Of a DNA stretch of 31,965 nt, positions 7,841-16,458 are shown piece by piece. The stretch covers positions 1 through 31,965 of the forward strand of contig JAJXUF010000029.1 in assembly GCA_021783175.1 (NCBI GenBank), given 5' to 3'. The position numbers and the translations under genes are program-made. The DNA is from Pseudomonadota bacterium. GTDB lineage: Bacteria; Pseudomonadota; Gammaproteobacteria; Acidiferrobacterales; UBA6901. Below the pieces are notes generated by a model that searched no databases, was not told the DNA's origin, and saw only the letters and a program-made list of their open reading frames with translations. Each line of letters starts with the position of its first letter. Positions within the stretch are counted from its first letter, which is position 1.

Positions 7841-8776
7841 ATGGCACAAATCAGCTACCGGGTCCTGATCCTTGGATATGGCGAAATGGGCCATGCAATG
7901 GTTCATCTTCTTCGTGGCCGACACGAAATTCGGGTATGGCAACGCCGCCCCTCGGCAGAAACGGCGACCGTCGACATTGACCAATCGACATCAGACAGTG
8001 ACTTTGTCATTTTTTGTTTACCCGCGCAGCCACTCCATGAGCTTGCCCGTCGCATTGCTCCGCGACTTTCTCCAGAAACACTCTGCCTAACCATCGCCAA
8101 AGGGCTCGATGATACTGGCCGCACACCTGCCGAGGCGCTCGCCGCCGGGCTAAACGGCGCACCCTTCGCAGTGCTCTACGGCCCGATGATATCGGAGGAA
8201 ATCCGTGCCGGAAGGCCCGCCTTCGCCCAATGCGGCGTACGCTCACCCTACACGTTCGAGCGCATCCATGGGCTTTTTCGTGGCACCACTTTGCACCTCG
8301 ACCAGACAACGGACATCACCGGCCTTTCCTGGTCGGCGATTCTCAAAAACGTTTATGCCATGGGTTTCGGCATGGCGGACGAGCTGGGCTTTGGCGATAA
8401 TGTGCGCGGTTTCCTCGCAGTCGTCGCCCTGCGCGAACTTGACGGAATCGTCACGCAGCTCGGCGGACAAGCCGCGACCGCTTACAATTTGGCCGGACTC
8501 GGTGATCTGATAACGACCGCAACCAGCACCGGTTCGCACCACCATGAGCTTGGTCGGCTCATTGCCCGCGGCGTGCGCGATGAACTGAAAGGTGAGGGTG
8601 TTCATACGCTGTCGATTCTGCGCACTGCTGGCCGCTGCAATCTCTCATCCTTTCCACTTTTCAATCTTATCGACAACTGTCTGCGAAATCCGGATTCTAC
8701 TCGCGCCCAGCTCAACGCTTTCCTGGAACAATCTCGTGTGAACACTTCCGTCAATTTCGGCGTCCGACAAGAATGA
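7841..8776 (+). CDS. GpsA-like NAD(P)-dependent glycerol-3-phosphate dehydrogenase paralogue
   Basis: 311 residues with the full architecture of NAD(P)+-dependent glycerol-3-phosphate dehydrogenase. A Rossmann GxGxxG (GYGEMG, residues 12-17) is followed by FCLPAQ at the end of the nucleotide-binding core, AKGLD, and YGPMISEEI (family: GP-x-xA-xE). The catalytic-lysine motif is SAILKNVYAMGFGMADELGFGDN with Lys169, then AGLGDLITTATS. The family normally has SRNRRxG next, whose Arg/Asn pair binds the phosphate and hydroxyls of the substrate. Here it reads GSHHHELG (231-238), so both residues are replaced by His. This suggests an altered substrate or a divergent paralogue. The start ATG at 7841 lacks a strong ribosome-binding site; the ATG at 7830 is out of frame. 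Confidence 0.75.
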   Translation: MAQISYRVLILGYGEMGHAMVHLLRGRHEIRVWQRRPSAETATVDIDQSTSDSDFVIFCLPAQPLHELARRIAPRLSPETLCLTIAKGLDDTGRTPAEALAAGLNGAPFAVLYGPMISEEIRAGRPAFAQCGVRSPYTFERIHGLFRGTTLHLDQTTDITGLSWSAILKNVYAMGFGMADELGFGDNVRGFLAVVALRELDGIVTQLGGQAATAYNLAGLGDLITTATSTGSHHHELGRLIARGVRDELKGEGVHTLSILRTAGRCNLSSFPLFNLIDNCLRNPDSTRAQLNAFLEQSRVNTSVNFGVRQE

Positions 8777-9064
8777 TGCGGGTGCATGCAATGGGTTACT
8801 CGCCCGCTGCGGTGCTACCTGCCCCGTTCGGGTTACGGCTTATCGGTCTAACCATCCGCGACTGGAATCAGTCGCCGATACCCGTTAATTGCCTGATTCC
8901 GCAACACCATTTCACAATGTGACAAACCGGCGCCCCACGGGCGATGCGCAACTCTCTATTCCAACGCTCCGGCACGGACAGCAGACGCTATCTCGCAACC
9001 TGCAATTCGGAGTAGAATACCGCTGCAACTCTTCGGCCCATCACAACTTCCAAGCACGACCTCC
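8777..9064. other. Intergenic region upstream of rep
   Basis: These 288 bases hold no credible gene. A -10-like TAGAAT lies around 9012-9020 without a good -35 partner. I see no convincing terminator or RNA structure. Confidence 0.5.
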
Positions 9065-11059
9065 TTGTCAGAACTAAATTCCCGCCAAAAAGAAGCCGTG
9101 CATTACACCAAAGGCCCCTTGCTAGTCTTGGCGGGAGCTGGCAGCGGCAAGACGGCAGTAATTACGCGTAAGATCGCCTATCTTATTCGCGAATGCGGCA
9201 TCGCGCCCGGCAATATCGCGGCGGTAACTTTCACAAACAAGGCGGCACGTGAAATGAAATCCCGCGTTGCCGCACTTATCGGCAATGCCGACACAAAGGG
9301 GCTGATTCTTTCGACGTTCCATACGCTGGGCCTGAACATATTGCGTCAGGACGGCATCCACGCCGGCTACCAGCGTGGATTCTCAATTTACGATGCCGCT
9401 GATAGTCTCGCCCTAATCCGCGAATTGTTGCGCAACAACACTGGCGAAGAAGTGCAAAGGCATATATCTAATTGGAAGAACGCACTCATCGGACCGGAAA
9501 GAGCGCTGCTCGAATGCGGCACCGACGCCTTGGCCATGCAGGCCGCTCGTATATACCCCGAATATCAACGTCACCTCAAGGCATGCAATGCCCTGGATTT
9601 CGACGATCTAATCTTGCAGCCACTGCTGCTTTTGATGGACAAACCCGATGTCCTTTCCAGCTGGCGCGAACGCATACGCCATCTGCTCGTGGATGAATAC
9701 CAGGATACGAATACCTGCCAATACGAACTAGTAAAACTACTCGTCGGCGACCGCGGTGCGCTAACCGTGGTTGGTGACGACGATCAATCAATATATGCAT
9801 GGCGCGGCGCCAAGCCGGAAAATCTCAACCAACTTGAGAAGGATTTTCCGGATCTGAAAGTGATAAAGCTCGAGCAAAACTATCGATCCAGCGGGCGGAT
9901 ACTCAAGGCGGCTAATACCCTGATCCGGCAAAATCCGCACGCGCATGAAAAACGACTGTGGAGCGATCTTGGCTATGGTGATCCAATTCGCGTTATCGTT
10001 TCACGCGATGAAGAACACGAAGTCGAGCGCGTGGTCACGCAGCTCTTGCATCATAAGTTTGTGCAGCGCACGGATTTTCGCGATTACGCAATCCTGTATC
10101 GCGGCAATCATCAGGCACGTTTGTTCGAACGTGCGTTACGTGAACAGCGTGTTCCCTATTATCTTAGTGGCGGCACGTCCTTTTTTGAGCGCAGTGAAAT
10201 TCGCGACGTCATGTCCTATTGCCGACTAATCGCCAATCCTGGGGACAACAACGCATTTCTGCGCGTCGCCAACACTCCACGGCGAGAAATCGGCGCGGCA
10301 ACTCTCGAAGGGCTCAGTCAATACGCAGCACAGCGATCATTGAGCCTGACCGATGCCTCATTTGAGCTTGGACTATCGCAGCATCTCAATGACCGCCAGT
10401 TAACGGCGCTGCGTCGGTTCACAACATGGATTGTGGATTGCGCCGGCCGCGCACAGGAAAGTGAACCAGCGGCTCTGGCACGCGAGGCTCTAGGCGATGT
10501 CGGCTACGAGACCTGGCTGCAGGACACGTCAGACAGCTTGCCGGCTGCTGAAAGGCGCATGCAAAACGTAAATGATCTTCTCGGGTGGATGCAAAGACTC
10601 TCATCGCAAGATGCGGAACAATCCTTTGGCGAAATCGTCGCGCGCATCTGCCTGATCGGAATGCTGGATAATGATGAACCCGATGCGGATGTCGACCAGG
10701 TGTCTCTCATGACATTGCATGCCGCCAAAGGACTTGAATTTCCGCACGTGTTTATTGCTGGAATGGAAGAAGGCCTCCTGCCCCATCGCAACAGCATGGA
10801 GCAGGACACGATCGAAGAAGAACGCCGTCTCGTATACGTCGGCATAACTCGCGCGCGCAAAACCTTAAGTTTTTCCCTGGCGCGACGCCGAAAGCGCCAC
10901 GGCGAGATCATCGACTGCGAGCCAAGCCGTTTCCTCTCCGAGCTGCCAACCGACGACCTTCAATGGGAAAATGAAGGCGGGCCCGCCGATCCACAACAGC
11001 GCCAGGAACGCGCCGACGCACACCTGGCAAATCTGCGCGGATTGCTCGGCCCTCAGTGA
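9065..11059 (+). CDS. rep: ATP-dependent DNA helicase Rep
   Basis: 664 residues (E. coli Rep is 673), a superfamily 1A 3'-5' helicase that unwinds DNA at replication forks and clears bound proteins. All motifs are present in order: Q-motif SRQKEAV, Walker A AGAGSGKT (23-30), AAVTFTNKAAREM (Ia), STFHTLGL, and Walker B LLVDEYQDTN. Then come GDDDQSIYAWRGA (III), LEQNYRSSGRIL (IV), AILYRGNHQAR, TLHAAKGLEFPHVF (V) and YVGITRAR (VI). The C-terminus retains the Rep-type LSELPTDDLQWE and HLANLRGLL. Motif wording matches Rep rather than UvrD/PcrA. The start is TTG (9065) with no obvious Shine-Dalgarno; alignment to Rep N-termini supports it. Confidence 0.95.
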   Translation: MSELNSRQKEAVHYTKGPLLVLAGAGSGKTAVITRKIAYLIRECGIAPGNIAAVTFTNKAAREMKSRVAALIGNADTKGLILSTFHTLGLNILRQDGIHAGYQRGFSIYDAADSLALIRELLRNNTGEEVQRHISNWKNALIGPERALLECGTDALAMQAARIYPEYQRHLKACNALDFDDLILQPLLLLMDKPDVLSSWRERIRHLLVDEYQDTNTCQYELVKLLVGDRGALTVVGDDDQSIYAWRGAKPENLNQLEKDFPDLKVIKLEQNYRSSGRILKAANTLIRQNPHAHEKRLWSDLGYGDPIRVIVSRDEEHEVERVVTQLLHHKFVQRTDFRDYAILYRGNHQARLFERALREQRVPYYLSGGTSFFERSEIRDVMSYCRLIANPGDNNAFLRVANTPRREIGAATLEGLSQYAAQRSLSLTDASFELGLSQHLNDRQLTALRRFTTWIVDCAGRAQESEPAALAREALGDVGYETWLQDTSDSLPAAERRMQNVNDLLGWMQRLSSQDAEQSFGEIVARICLIGMLDNDEPDADVDQVSLMTLHAAKGLEFPHVFIAGMEEGLLPHRNSMEQDTIEEERRLVYVGITRARKTLSFSLARRRKRHGEIIDCEPSRFLSELPTDDLQWENEGGPADPQQRQERADAHLANLRGLLGPQ

Positions 11060-11209
11060 TCACCGCCACTACATTGTTGCAAGCGGCTGAACAGCGGTTC
11101 GGTATCTGGAAAGCAGTTCCGCATCCGCTTAACTTCCGCCGCTTTGCTCAGAAGCACGGGAATTCCGCCTGTGGCGGCCCGAATTCTTCCCGCACTTGAG
11201 ACGTGATGC

Positions 11210-12523
11210 GTGCACATTAACCGCTCCAATTTTCAGAACAATCTCGAGACCATCTGCAGAAACAGCCGGGCCCGCGGCCGTCACTTTGCGCTTATCCTTT
11301 TCAGTATCGACCGTTTTAAGCTCGTCAATGGCCGCTTTGGACATAAGCGCGCCGATGCAGTACTTAATGACCTTGCTAAGATCGCCAAAAGAACCCTCGG
11401 CACGCGTGGCAAGTTTGGTCGCTGGGCAGGTGATGAATTTCTATGCGTAGTGCCAAATGCGAATCAACAGAGAACTGCGGCAATTGCAGCAGAATTGCGG
11501 ATTGCTATCGCCAACACGGCTTTTCGGGTCGATTCCGCAATCATTAATATTACCGCAAGCTTCGGACTGGCCACGTTTCCTGACGATGGCCAAGATGTAA
11601 AGACATTGCTGGTGTCCGCGGATGAGGCCTTGCATCACGCGAAACAAACAGGTCGCAATCGCATTGTCGCGGCGGCGAACCTTAAGCATCACGCAATGCA
11701 TATGGGACATGAACTAGTTACGGCTTTGCGCGAGGAACGCGTGATGCCCGCATACCAGCCAATTGTCGACGTTCAATCGGGAAAAATTGTTGCGGAAGAG
11801 GCTCTGGCACGAATTATCGGCACAGACGGCCAGGTTGTTGCGGCCGAGGAATTCATGGCTGTTGCCAGCCAGTTTCAGCTGACGCATAGAATCGACCGCA
11901 CTGTCGTTCTAAGCGCATTTCACCGCTACTTGTCATACGTACATAAACAGAAGCCGATCACCCATTTCGTAAATATCTCTGGAGATCTGCTGCGCCATCC
12001 GGAGCTATTCAAGGAACTGCTCGGATCCGCGAAAAGCCTCTACGCGTCTGATCAAAGCATGATAGCGCAGAACTTTCCTCTGGTTATAGAAATCACCGAG
12101 CGCGAACTGCTTGACAGCCCTGAACTTACGCGCCGCATGCTCGATCCGTTTCTTGAGCTAGGTTTGCAACTGGCATTGGATGATTTTGGAAGCGGCTATT
12201 CGTCATTTCATTATCTCGCTGATCTGCCGGTTTCGTATCTTAAGATTGACGGTCGCTTCACACAGTACATTGCGGAACCCCGCGTGCGGGCTATCGTGCG
12301 CGGGATCCAGAACACCGCCACCGAACTCGGCCTAGTGACTCTCGCGGAACACGTGGAAAATGCCGAGCAGGTTGATGCACTGCGCGAAATCGGCGTGAAC
12401 TGGGCCCAGGGTCATTACTACGGCGCAGCAATGCTGGACCAACACGAAGCCGACGTGCGCCGCCAAATGAGCATCAACTGGTCCGATGGCTTTTACTATC
12501 AGAAATCCAACTCAAATTGCTAG
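11210..12523 (+). CDS. GGDEF-EAL cyclic-di-GMP protein, short N-terminus, AGDEF variant
   Basis: 437 residues with a GGDEF domain (about 1-165) followed by an EAL domain (about 175-425). No sensor or membrane segment is present. The GGDEF signature is AGDEF (73-77), with the metal-binding Asp34 in FSIDRFKLVN. AGDEF variants can be active diguanylate cyclases (Vibrio VCA0965 is a known case), so activity is open. No RxxD inhibitory site precedes it. The EAL half has EALARI, FVNISGDLL, ITERELL, DDFGSGYSSFHYL, LKIDGRF and AQGHYYG, so the phosphodiesterase metal ligands look intact. The start is GTG at 11210. An in-frame TGA at 11204-11206 blocks extension, and the protein begins at the LxNRxxF helix, missing the usual DxLT segment. 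N-terminal truncation is likely. Confidence 0.85.
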   Translation: MHINRSNFQNNLETICRNSRARGRHFALILFSIDRFKLVNGRFGHKRADAVLNDLAKIAKRTLGTRGKFGRWAGDEFLCVVPNANQQRTAAIAAELRIAIANTAFRVDSAIINITASFGLATFPDDGQDVKTLLVSADEALHHAKQTGRNRIVAAANLKHHAMHMGHELVTALREERVMPAYQPIVDVQSGKIVAEEALARIIGTDGQVVAAEEFMAVASQFQLTHRIDRTVVLSAFHRYLSYVHKQKPITHFVNISGDLLRHPELFKELLGSAKSLYASDQSMIAQNFPLVIEITERELLDSPELTRRMLDPFLELGLQLALDDFGSGYSSFHYLADLPVSYLKIDGRFTQYIAEPRVRAIVRGIQNTATELGLVTLAEHVENAEQVDALREIGVNWAQGHYYGAAMLDQHEADVRRQMSINWSDGFYYQKSNSNC

Positions 12524-12875
12524 GCTGTAAAATCCGCTTGTAAACGCCGACGAACAGACCGCAGGTTGGCGCATCGCCGGACCAGCGCGCAATGTCGGTC
12601 AATCTTCGAAAGGATACCCAAGTGGGATGCAATGGGTATTGGAGTGCCTTGTTCGCACCGCTTCCTTAGGCTGGCGTTGCCGAGCCATGATCATCAATCC
12701 GGACAAATGTCGCCCCCTGTGACCAGCGTGCGAATTACATCGCTAGACTCAATGCACGCCGGACGGTTGACTTTAGTGAAAAGTGCCTATTTGCTTGCAG
12801 GCCTTATCGATAGCATCGCGAATGGCTTATCTATTTCGCGTGCTTGCAATCCAGCCGTTACTAAGGAAACAGAAA
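12524..12875. other. Intergenic region before the acetyltransferase
   Basis: 352 bases with no credible gene. A weak promoter-like TTGACT near 12768 lacks a convincing -10. I see no strong hairpin. Confidence 0.4.
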
Positions 12876-13433
12876 ATGGCTAATGACAATCGCACAAAAA
12901 TAACTCCCAGGAGAACAGCTGAATCCGCCACCATGTTGGCAAACATCAAACGAGCGATGGCTATAACTGCCAAACTCAACCGTTTGACGTTCAACGATGC
13001 GGACGAAGTGCGAACCTTGTTCAACGAACTCCTTGGCAAGAAAGTGGACGACAGCTTTTTATTGATTCCACCGTTCTACACAACCGGCGGGGTCGATATC
13101 AGGGTCGGGCGCAATGTTTTCGTCAACCAGAATTGCACCTTTTATGATCATGGGGGAATCGATATCGCGGACGATGTGATGATCGGACCGAACGTTAGCC
13201 TTATTACCTCTGCTCATCCCATTAAACCTTCCCAGCGGCGGGACTTCGTAATTGCAAAGCCTATCGTGATTGAAAGGAACGTCTGGATTGCAGCCGGCGC
13301 CACGATTATCGGCGGAGTGACGGTAGGCGAGAACTCTGTCGTCGCAGCGGGATCCGTGGTCAGCAAAAACGTCCCACCGAACACGCTTGTCGGAGGAAAC
13401 CCGGCGAAGGTAATTCGCTCAATTGCCGACTGA
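12876..13433 (+). CDS. Maltose/galactoside O-acetyltransferase-family (hexapeptide repeat) protein
   Basis: 185 residues, matching LacA/Maa/NodL-family length. These enzymes are left-handed beta-helix trimers that transfer acetyl from acetyl-CoA to a sugar hydroxyl in the cytoplasm. The N-terminal helical segment (about 15-60, TFNDADEVRTLFNELLG) matches the Mac domain. The hexapeptide coil follows: GGVDIRVGRNVFVNQNCTF, then DDVMIGPNVSLITSAHPIKP with the catalytic His, NVWIAAGATIIGGVTVGENSVVAAGSVV, and the terminal VGGNPAKVIRSI. The start ATG is preceded by AAGGA with good spacing. The frame is open further upstream, but that part shows no family similarity. Acceptor sugar unknown. Confidence 0.85.
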   Translation: MANDNRTKITPRRTAESATMLANIKRAMAITAKLNRLTFNDADEVRTLFNELLGKKVDDSFLLIPPFYTTGGVDIRVGRNVFVNQNCTFYDHGGIDIADDVMIGPNVSLITSAHPIKPSQRRDFVIAKPIVIERNVWIAAGATIIGGVTVGENSVVAAGSVVSKNVPPNTLVGGNPAKVIRSIAD

Positions 13434-13547
13434 CGGAATGCCGGCGTGCGCCAGCCAGCGGAAATTTTGGCAGAAACATTGCCACTTCGCGCATAGAGCG
13501 GGGAACAGCGTGGCGCAGCGCAATCCAGTCACCCCTGAGTAGACAGT

Positions 13548-14501
13548 CTAGCGGCCGAGACATTTAACAATTGCGGGCAGCGCTGCCTCAGCAGCCGCGC
13601 GTCCCGCGGCAAGGGCCTCCGCTCCACGATAAAACTCAAATGAATCTATGCTGCTAACGTCCGGCACAAGCATTACATCGGGGGCAGAAATGGTGGAGCG
13701 CAATTGCACGTTCTGTGCCTGCATAATTGCCATGACCTGATCCAACACCTGGCGCGCGCGCCACGTCGGCTGGACCAGTCGCTCGCCAACGCTATGGTGG
13801 CTGTCCAGCAAATCCTGCAGCCATTGTCGCAACCCCTCTACCGGCCCTATCCATGGCTGCTGCAGCAACTGGTTAACGCGATCTTCCCATTGATGTGCGC
13901 GCACCGGCTGCATTTCCCGCTTGGTGAACGCACGCGCGCCGGAATGCGCAGCCACAGCAAGTACCGGGCCTCCAAATCGCTCTCTCGCCACGTCGAACGG
14001 CAGCGGATTAACCACCCCACCATCAATGAAATAGCGGCCATCGAGAAAATAGGGCGAAAAAATCCCAGGCACGGAAATGCTGGCACGCACGACATCCACG
14101 AGAGATCCCCGATCCAACACCACCTGCTCGCCGGTTTCAAGGTCGGCAGCAATCGCCGCATAGCCGATATCAAGATTTTCAATGACGCGGCCACCCATTT
14201 TTTGGTTCAAAAAGTCCATTACCTTCTTGCCGGAAACCAAACCGCCTGATGGAAGATCCGGCAAGAAGAGCTGCAGCGTCTGTTTCCAATCAAAGGTCGT
14301 CGCGATATCCAAAAGTTCCGGCAGTGGCATACCGCTTGCAAAGAGTGCGCCGATTTCGGCGCCGACACTGGTCCCGGCAATTGCACGCACGCGGATCCCC
14401 TCTTCCGCGAGCACCTGAAGCACACCTATATGCGCTAGGCCGCGCGCACCCCCACCACCAAGGGCAAGAACCACAGAGTTTTCATTGGCGGTTTTTCGCA
14501 T
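13548..14501 (-). CDS. Patatin-like phospholipase, RssA-like
   Basis: 317 residues with a bacterial patatin domain, a lipid acyl hydrolase with a Ser-Asp dyad. Visible features are the oxyanion-hole loop GGGGARGLAHIGVL (15-28), the nucleophile elbow AGTSVGAEIGALF with Ser45, and the catalytic DGG with Asp160 in YFIDGGVVNPLP. SISVPGIFSP lies between them. No signal peptide is seen, so it is probably cytoplasmic or membrane-associated like RssA. The C-terminal 100 residues are helical with a conserved-looking LVPDVSSIDSFEFYRG. It is convergent with the acetyltransferase and divergent from the OmpA-domain gene. The ribosome-binding site is weak. Confidence 0.85.
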   Translation of the reverse strand: MRKTANENSVVLALGGGGARGLAHIGVLQVLAEEGIRVRAIAGTSVGAEIGALFASGMPLPELLDIATTFDWKQTLQLFLPDLPSGGLVSGKKVMDFLNQKMGGRVIENLDIGYAAIAADLETGEQVVLDRGSLVDVVRASISVPGIFSPYFLDGRYFIDGGVVNPLPFDVARERFGGPVLAVAAHSGARAFTKREMQPVRAHQWEDRVNQLLQQPWIGPVEGLRQWLQDLLDSHHSVGERLVQPTWRARQVLDQVMAIMQAQNVQLRSTISAPDVMLVPDVSSIDSFEFYRGAEALAAGRAAAEAALPAIVKCLGR

Positions 14502-14670
14502 GTCCGTTTCACGAATCCAGCCGCAAGACGCCAGTCACCAGCTTAAACCAAAATACAAGCGCGCAAAATTCGGTGCGGCAAGCGAACTCACTAGGCGAGC
14601 TCACGCCAGGCTTGCTATGCTGATCGTCGCTGCAGTTGACTAAGCAGCAGAAATCGGAGGAATTTCGTCA

Positions 14671-15513
14671 ATGTGGAACAACTTTTCCCGGATTTTGTTC
14701 GTATTCGGGCTCATTATGACGGGTATCGCGGCCTACCTCTATTGGGGATACGGCGCGCAGCTGCGCCAGCAGATTTCTGAGCTGGACCAAAAAAACCAGG
14801 ACACAAAGATGGAGAACGTGCGTCTGAAGGAAAATGTGATTTACCTGTCCAGTCAGCTGAGCGAGGAAGTCGCCAAAATCTCCAAACAAAAAGAACAAGA
14901 AATTGCCAAAGTCCGCAGCACTCGGGACGAGATGATTAAAAGCCTGCAGCAGGAAGTCGCACAGGGACAGGTAAAGATCACGCAACTTGCCGATAGGCTG
15001 TCAGTCGACATTGTGAACAAGATACTGTTCCCGTCGGGCCATGCAGAAATCAGCCAGCAGGGGCGCCAAGTACTCAGACGCGTTGGCGCGGTCCTTTCCA
15101 AGGTGCAGGACAAAACGATACGCGTCGAGGGATACACTGATAACGTACCGCCTGGCAAACCACTGCGCAATCGTTATCCGACAAATTGGGAGCTGTCTAC
15201 AGCGCGCGCAACAAACGTGGTGCGCTTCCTGCAAGAGAATGCCGGCGTTAATCCAGCAGCCATGGAGGCGGTTGGAATGGGGCAATATCATCCTGTCGCG
15301 AGCAACAAGACGACCCTGGGTCGAAGCGAGAACCGCCGCATCGAGATCGTCCTTTTCCCGCGTTTCAGCGCGTTGGCCGATAGCTTGGCGCCACCAAAGT
15401 CAAACGCCAGCAAGCCCGCGAAGTCGCCGTCAGTCTCCCCCCGGGGAGAAAGTGCGCACCCAGCAAGCGGCCAGGGCACTGCGCCACAAAATCGGCCAGC
15501 CGCCGTAAAGTAA
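14671..15513 (+). CDS. Inner-membrane-anchored OmpA/MotB-domain protein with coiled coil
   Basis: 280 residues. The ATG has an ideal GGAGGA nine bases upstream. One transmembrane helix (about 5-25, ILFVFGLIMTGIAAYLYW) is followed by a long charged coiled coil (about 28-105, QQISELDQKNQ...EEVAKISKQKEQEIAKV). Then comes an OmpA-like peptidoglycan-binding domain (about 110-232). It carries KILFPSGHAEISQQG, IRVEGYTDNVPPG (the Asp that contacts diaminopimelate) and NWELSTARATNVVRFL, with the Arg of the binding pair in SENRRIEIVLFPR. The tail is Pro/Ser/Ala-rich and disordered. It probably links inner membrane to peptidoglycan. It resembles MotB/YiaD-type stand-alone proteins, but there is no MotA-like partner nearby, so a flagellar stator role is not supported. 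Confidence 0.85.
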   Translation: MWNNFSRILFVFGLIMTGIAAYLYWGYGAQLRQQISELDQKNQDTKMENVRLKENVIYLSSQLSEEVAKISKQKEQEIAKVRSTRDEMIKSLQQEVAQGQVKITQLADRLSVDIVNKILFPSGHAEISQQGRQVLRRVGAVLSKVQDKTIRVEGYTDNVPPGKPLRNRYPTNWELSTARATNVVRFLQENAGVNPAAMEAVGMGQYHPVASNKTTLGRSENRRIEIVLFPRFSALADSLAPPKSNASKPAKSPSVSPRGESAHPASGQGTAPQNRPAAVK

Positions 15514-15814
15514 ACGGCTCGACTGGATCCAAGCTGTCGACTAGTGATTCAAAAAGCCCAAAGCCATTTCTGCCTACCTGCCGGACAAAGCACCGAAATG
15601 GGACCCTGGCCGGCACGGGCTGTCTCTTTATTTACCGGCTACGACAAGCGGTCAAGACCTCCCACGCGCTGCAGTCCCCGGGGCGGAAGGCGACGCCCGC
15701 CGGCTCTGCAAGCTAGCGCCGCATAAGCAAATTCTGCCTGGTTCTCGAAGCCGGAATTGAAAATGCACGGTCCCGGTTTCGGATCGGACACTGGCACCGG
15801 TACTGTCGGCCGTT
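15514..15814. other. Intergenic region with no visible gene
   Basis: The ~300 bases between the OmpA-domain gene and the promoter at 15815 contain one 60-codon plus-strand ORF (15544-15726) rich in Arg/Pro, without a ribosome-binding site. I consider it chance. No clear terminator follows the OmpA-domain gene. Confidence 0.5.
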
Positions 15815-15842
15815 TTGAATTACCCGCCAGTTCGTTTATAGT
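15815..15842 (+). promoter_or_regulatory. Sigma70-like promoter for the 147-aa hypothetical gene
   Basis: TTGAAT (15815-15820), a 16-base spacer and TATAGT (15837-15842) match four and five of six consensus bases. The predicted start of transcription is near 15850, about 80 bases before the next ORF. Confidence 0.45.
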
Positions 15843-15931
15843 TTTGTTGTCAACGCGCTCCAGACCGAGCGACCGGCACCAGAGGTAAGGCCAAAGTCCA
15901 AAAGAGCATTACAACTTTTCAAGGTCACAAC

Positions 15932-16375
15932 ATGCAAACAACGGCGCCTGACAAAACATTCTACACCGCATTTCGCGGCTATTTCACGAGCCTGCTCAGC
16001 TGGAACCAGCTGGACGAATTCTGGAATGTGGTGCGCCGGCAAGCAGCCGCGGGCTGGTATGTGTACGCGGTAGGCGAAGAGGTGCCCACAGCACCGAGCA
16101 GCGCCGATCAGGTGCTCAACTTTGTCCAGGAAATCGACGCCCTGCTGCATAAAGAACACGACGAAGACTACTGTGGCATCGTTTATACCGACAGCAAGAC
16201 CGAACCAACCTTCGTCAAGATTTTCGATCCGAACAATCTTGGCGTCTCGTGCGGCTCAAGCGACAATCCGCCACTACCTGGGTGGATCCTGAGCCGGATC
16301 GCCCCGCAGCCATTGCAGGATCGGCGCCCGCTTCCGGGCAACAGGCGCCGTTGGTGGCAGAAAGTCTGGGCGTGA
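15932..16375 (+). CDS. Conserved hypothetical protein (147 aa)
   Basis: A small soluble protein with no signal peptide or membrane helix. The ATG follows AAGG with seven-base spacing. It has regions that look strongly constrained: LSWNQLDEFWNVVR, GWYVYAVGEEVP, EIDALLHKEHDEDYCGIVYTD, PTFVKIFDPNNLGVSCGSS, LPGWILSRI and a basic C-terminus NRRRWWQKVW. I believe similar unnamed proteins occur in other beta/gammaproteobacteria, but I know no function. Two cysteines and an acidic HDEDYC cluster are possible functional residues. It lies 83 bases upstream of acsA on the same strand, separated by a possible separate promoter. Confidence 0.7.
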   Translation: MQTTAPDKTFYTAFRGYFTSLLSWNQLDEFWNVVRRQAAAGWYVYAVGEEVPTAPSSADQVLNFVQEIDALLHKEHDEDYCGIVYTDSKTEPTFVKIFDPNNLGVSCGSSDNPPLPGWILSRIAPQPLQDRRPLPGNRRRWWQKVWA

Positions 16376-16400
16376 TAGGTCTCAGCTGCGACCGATTCGA

Positions 16401-16431
16401 TTGAAACGCGCGCCGGGAATAATGATATAAC
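16401..16431 (+). promoter_or_regulatory. Possible promoter of acsA
   Basis: TTGAAA (16401-16406) and TATAAC (16426-16431) are separated by 19 bases, slightly long for sigma70. The -10 matches five of six positions. It lies in the short gap upstream of the acetyl-CoA synthetase start. Confidence 0.35.
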
Positions 16432-16458
16432 ACGGGGACAACGGTCGCGGAAACCCCA

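Noticed and set aside
12566..12883. 105-codon plus-strand ORF before the acetyltransferase
   Set aside because: No ribosome-binding site, low-complexity mixed composition, and it overlaps the real start of the next gene.
14671..15513. MotB flagellar stator
   Set aside because: The anchor plus OmpA domain resembles MotB, but there is no MotA neighbour, no plug/proton-channel Asp in the helix and the coiled coil is too long.
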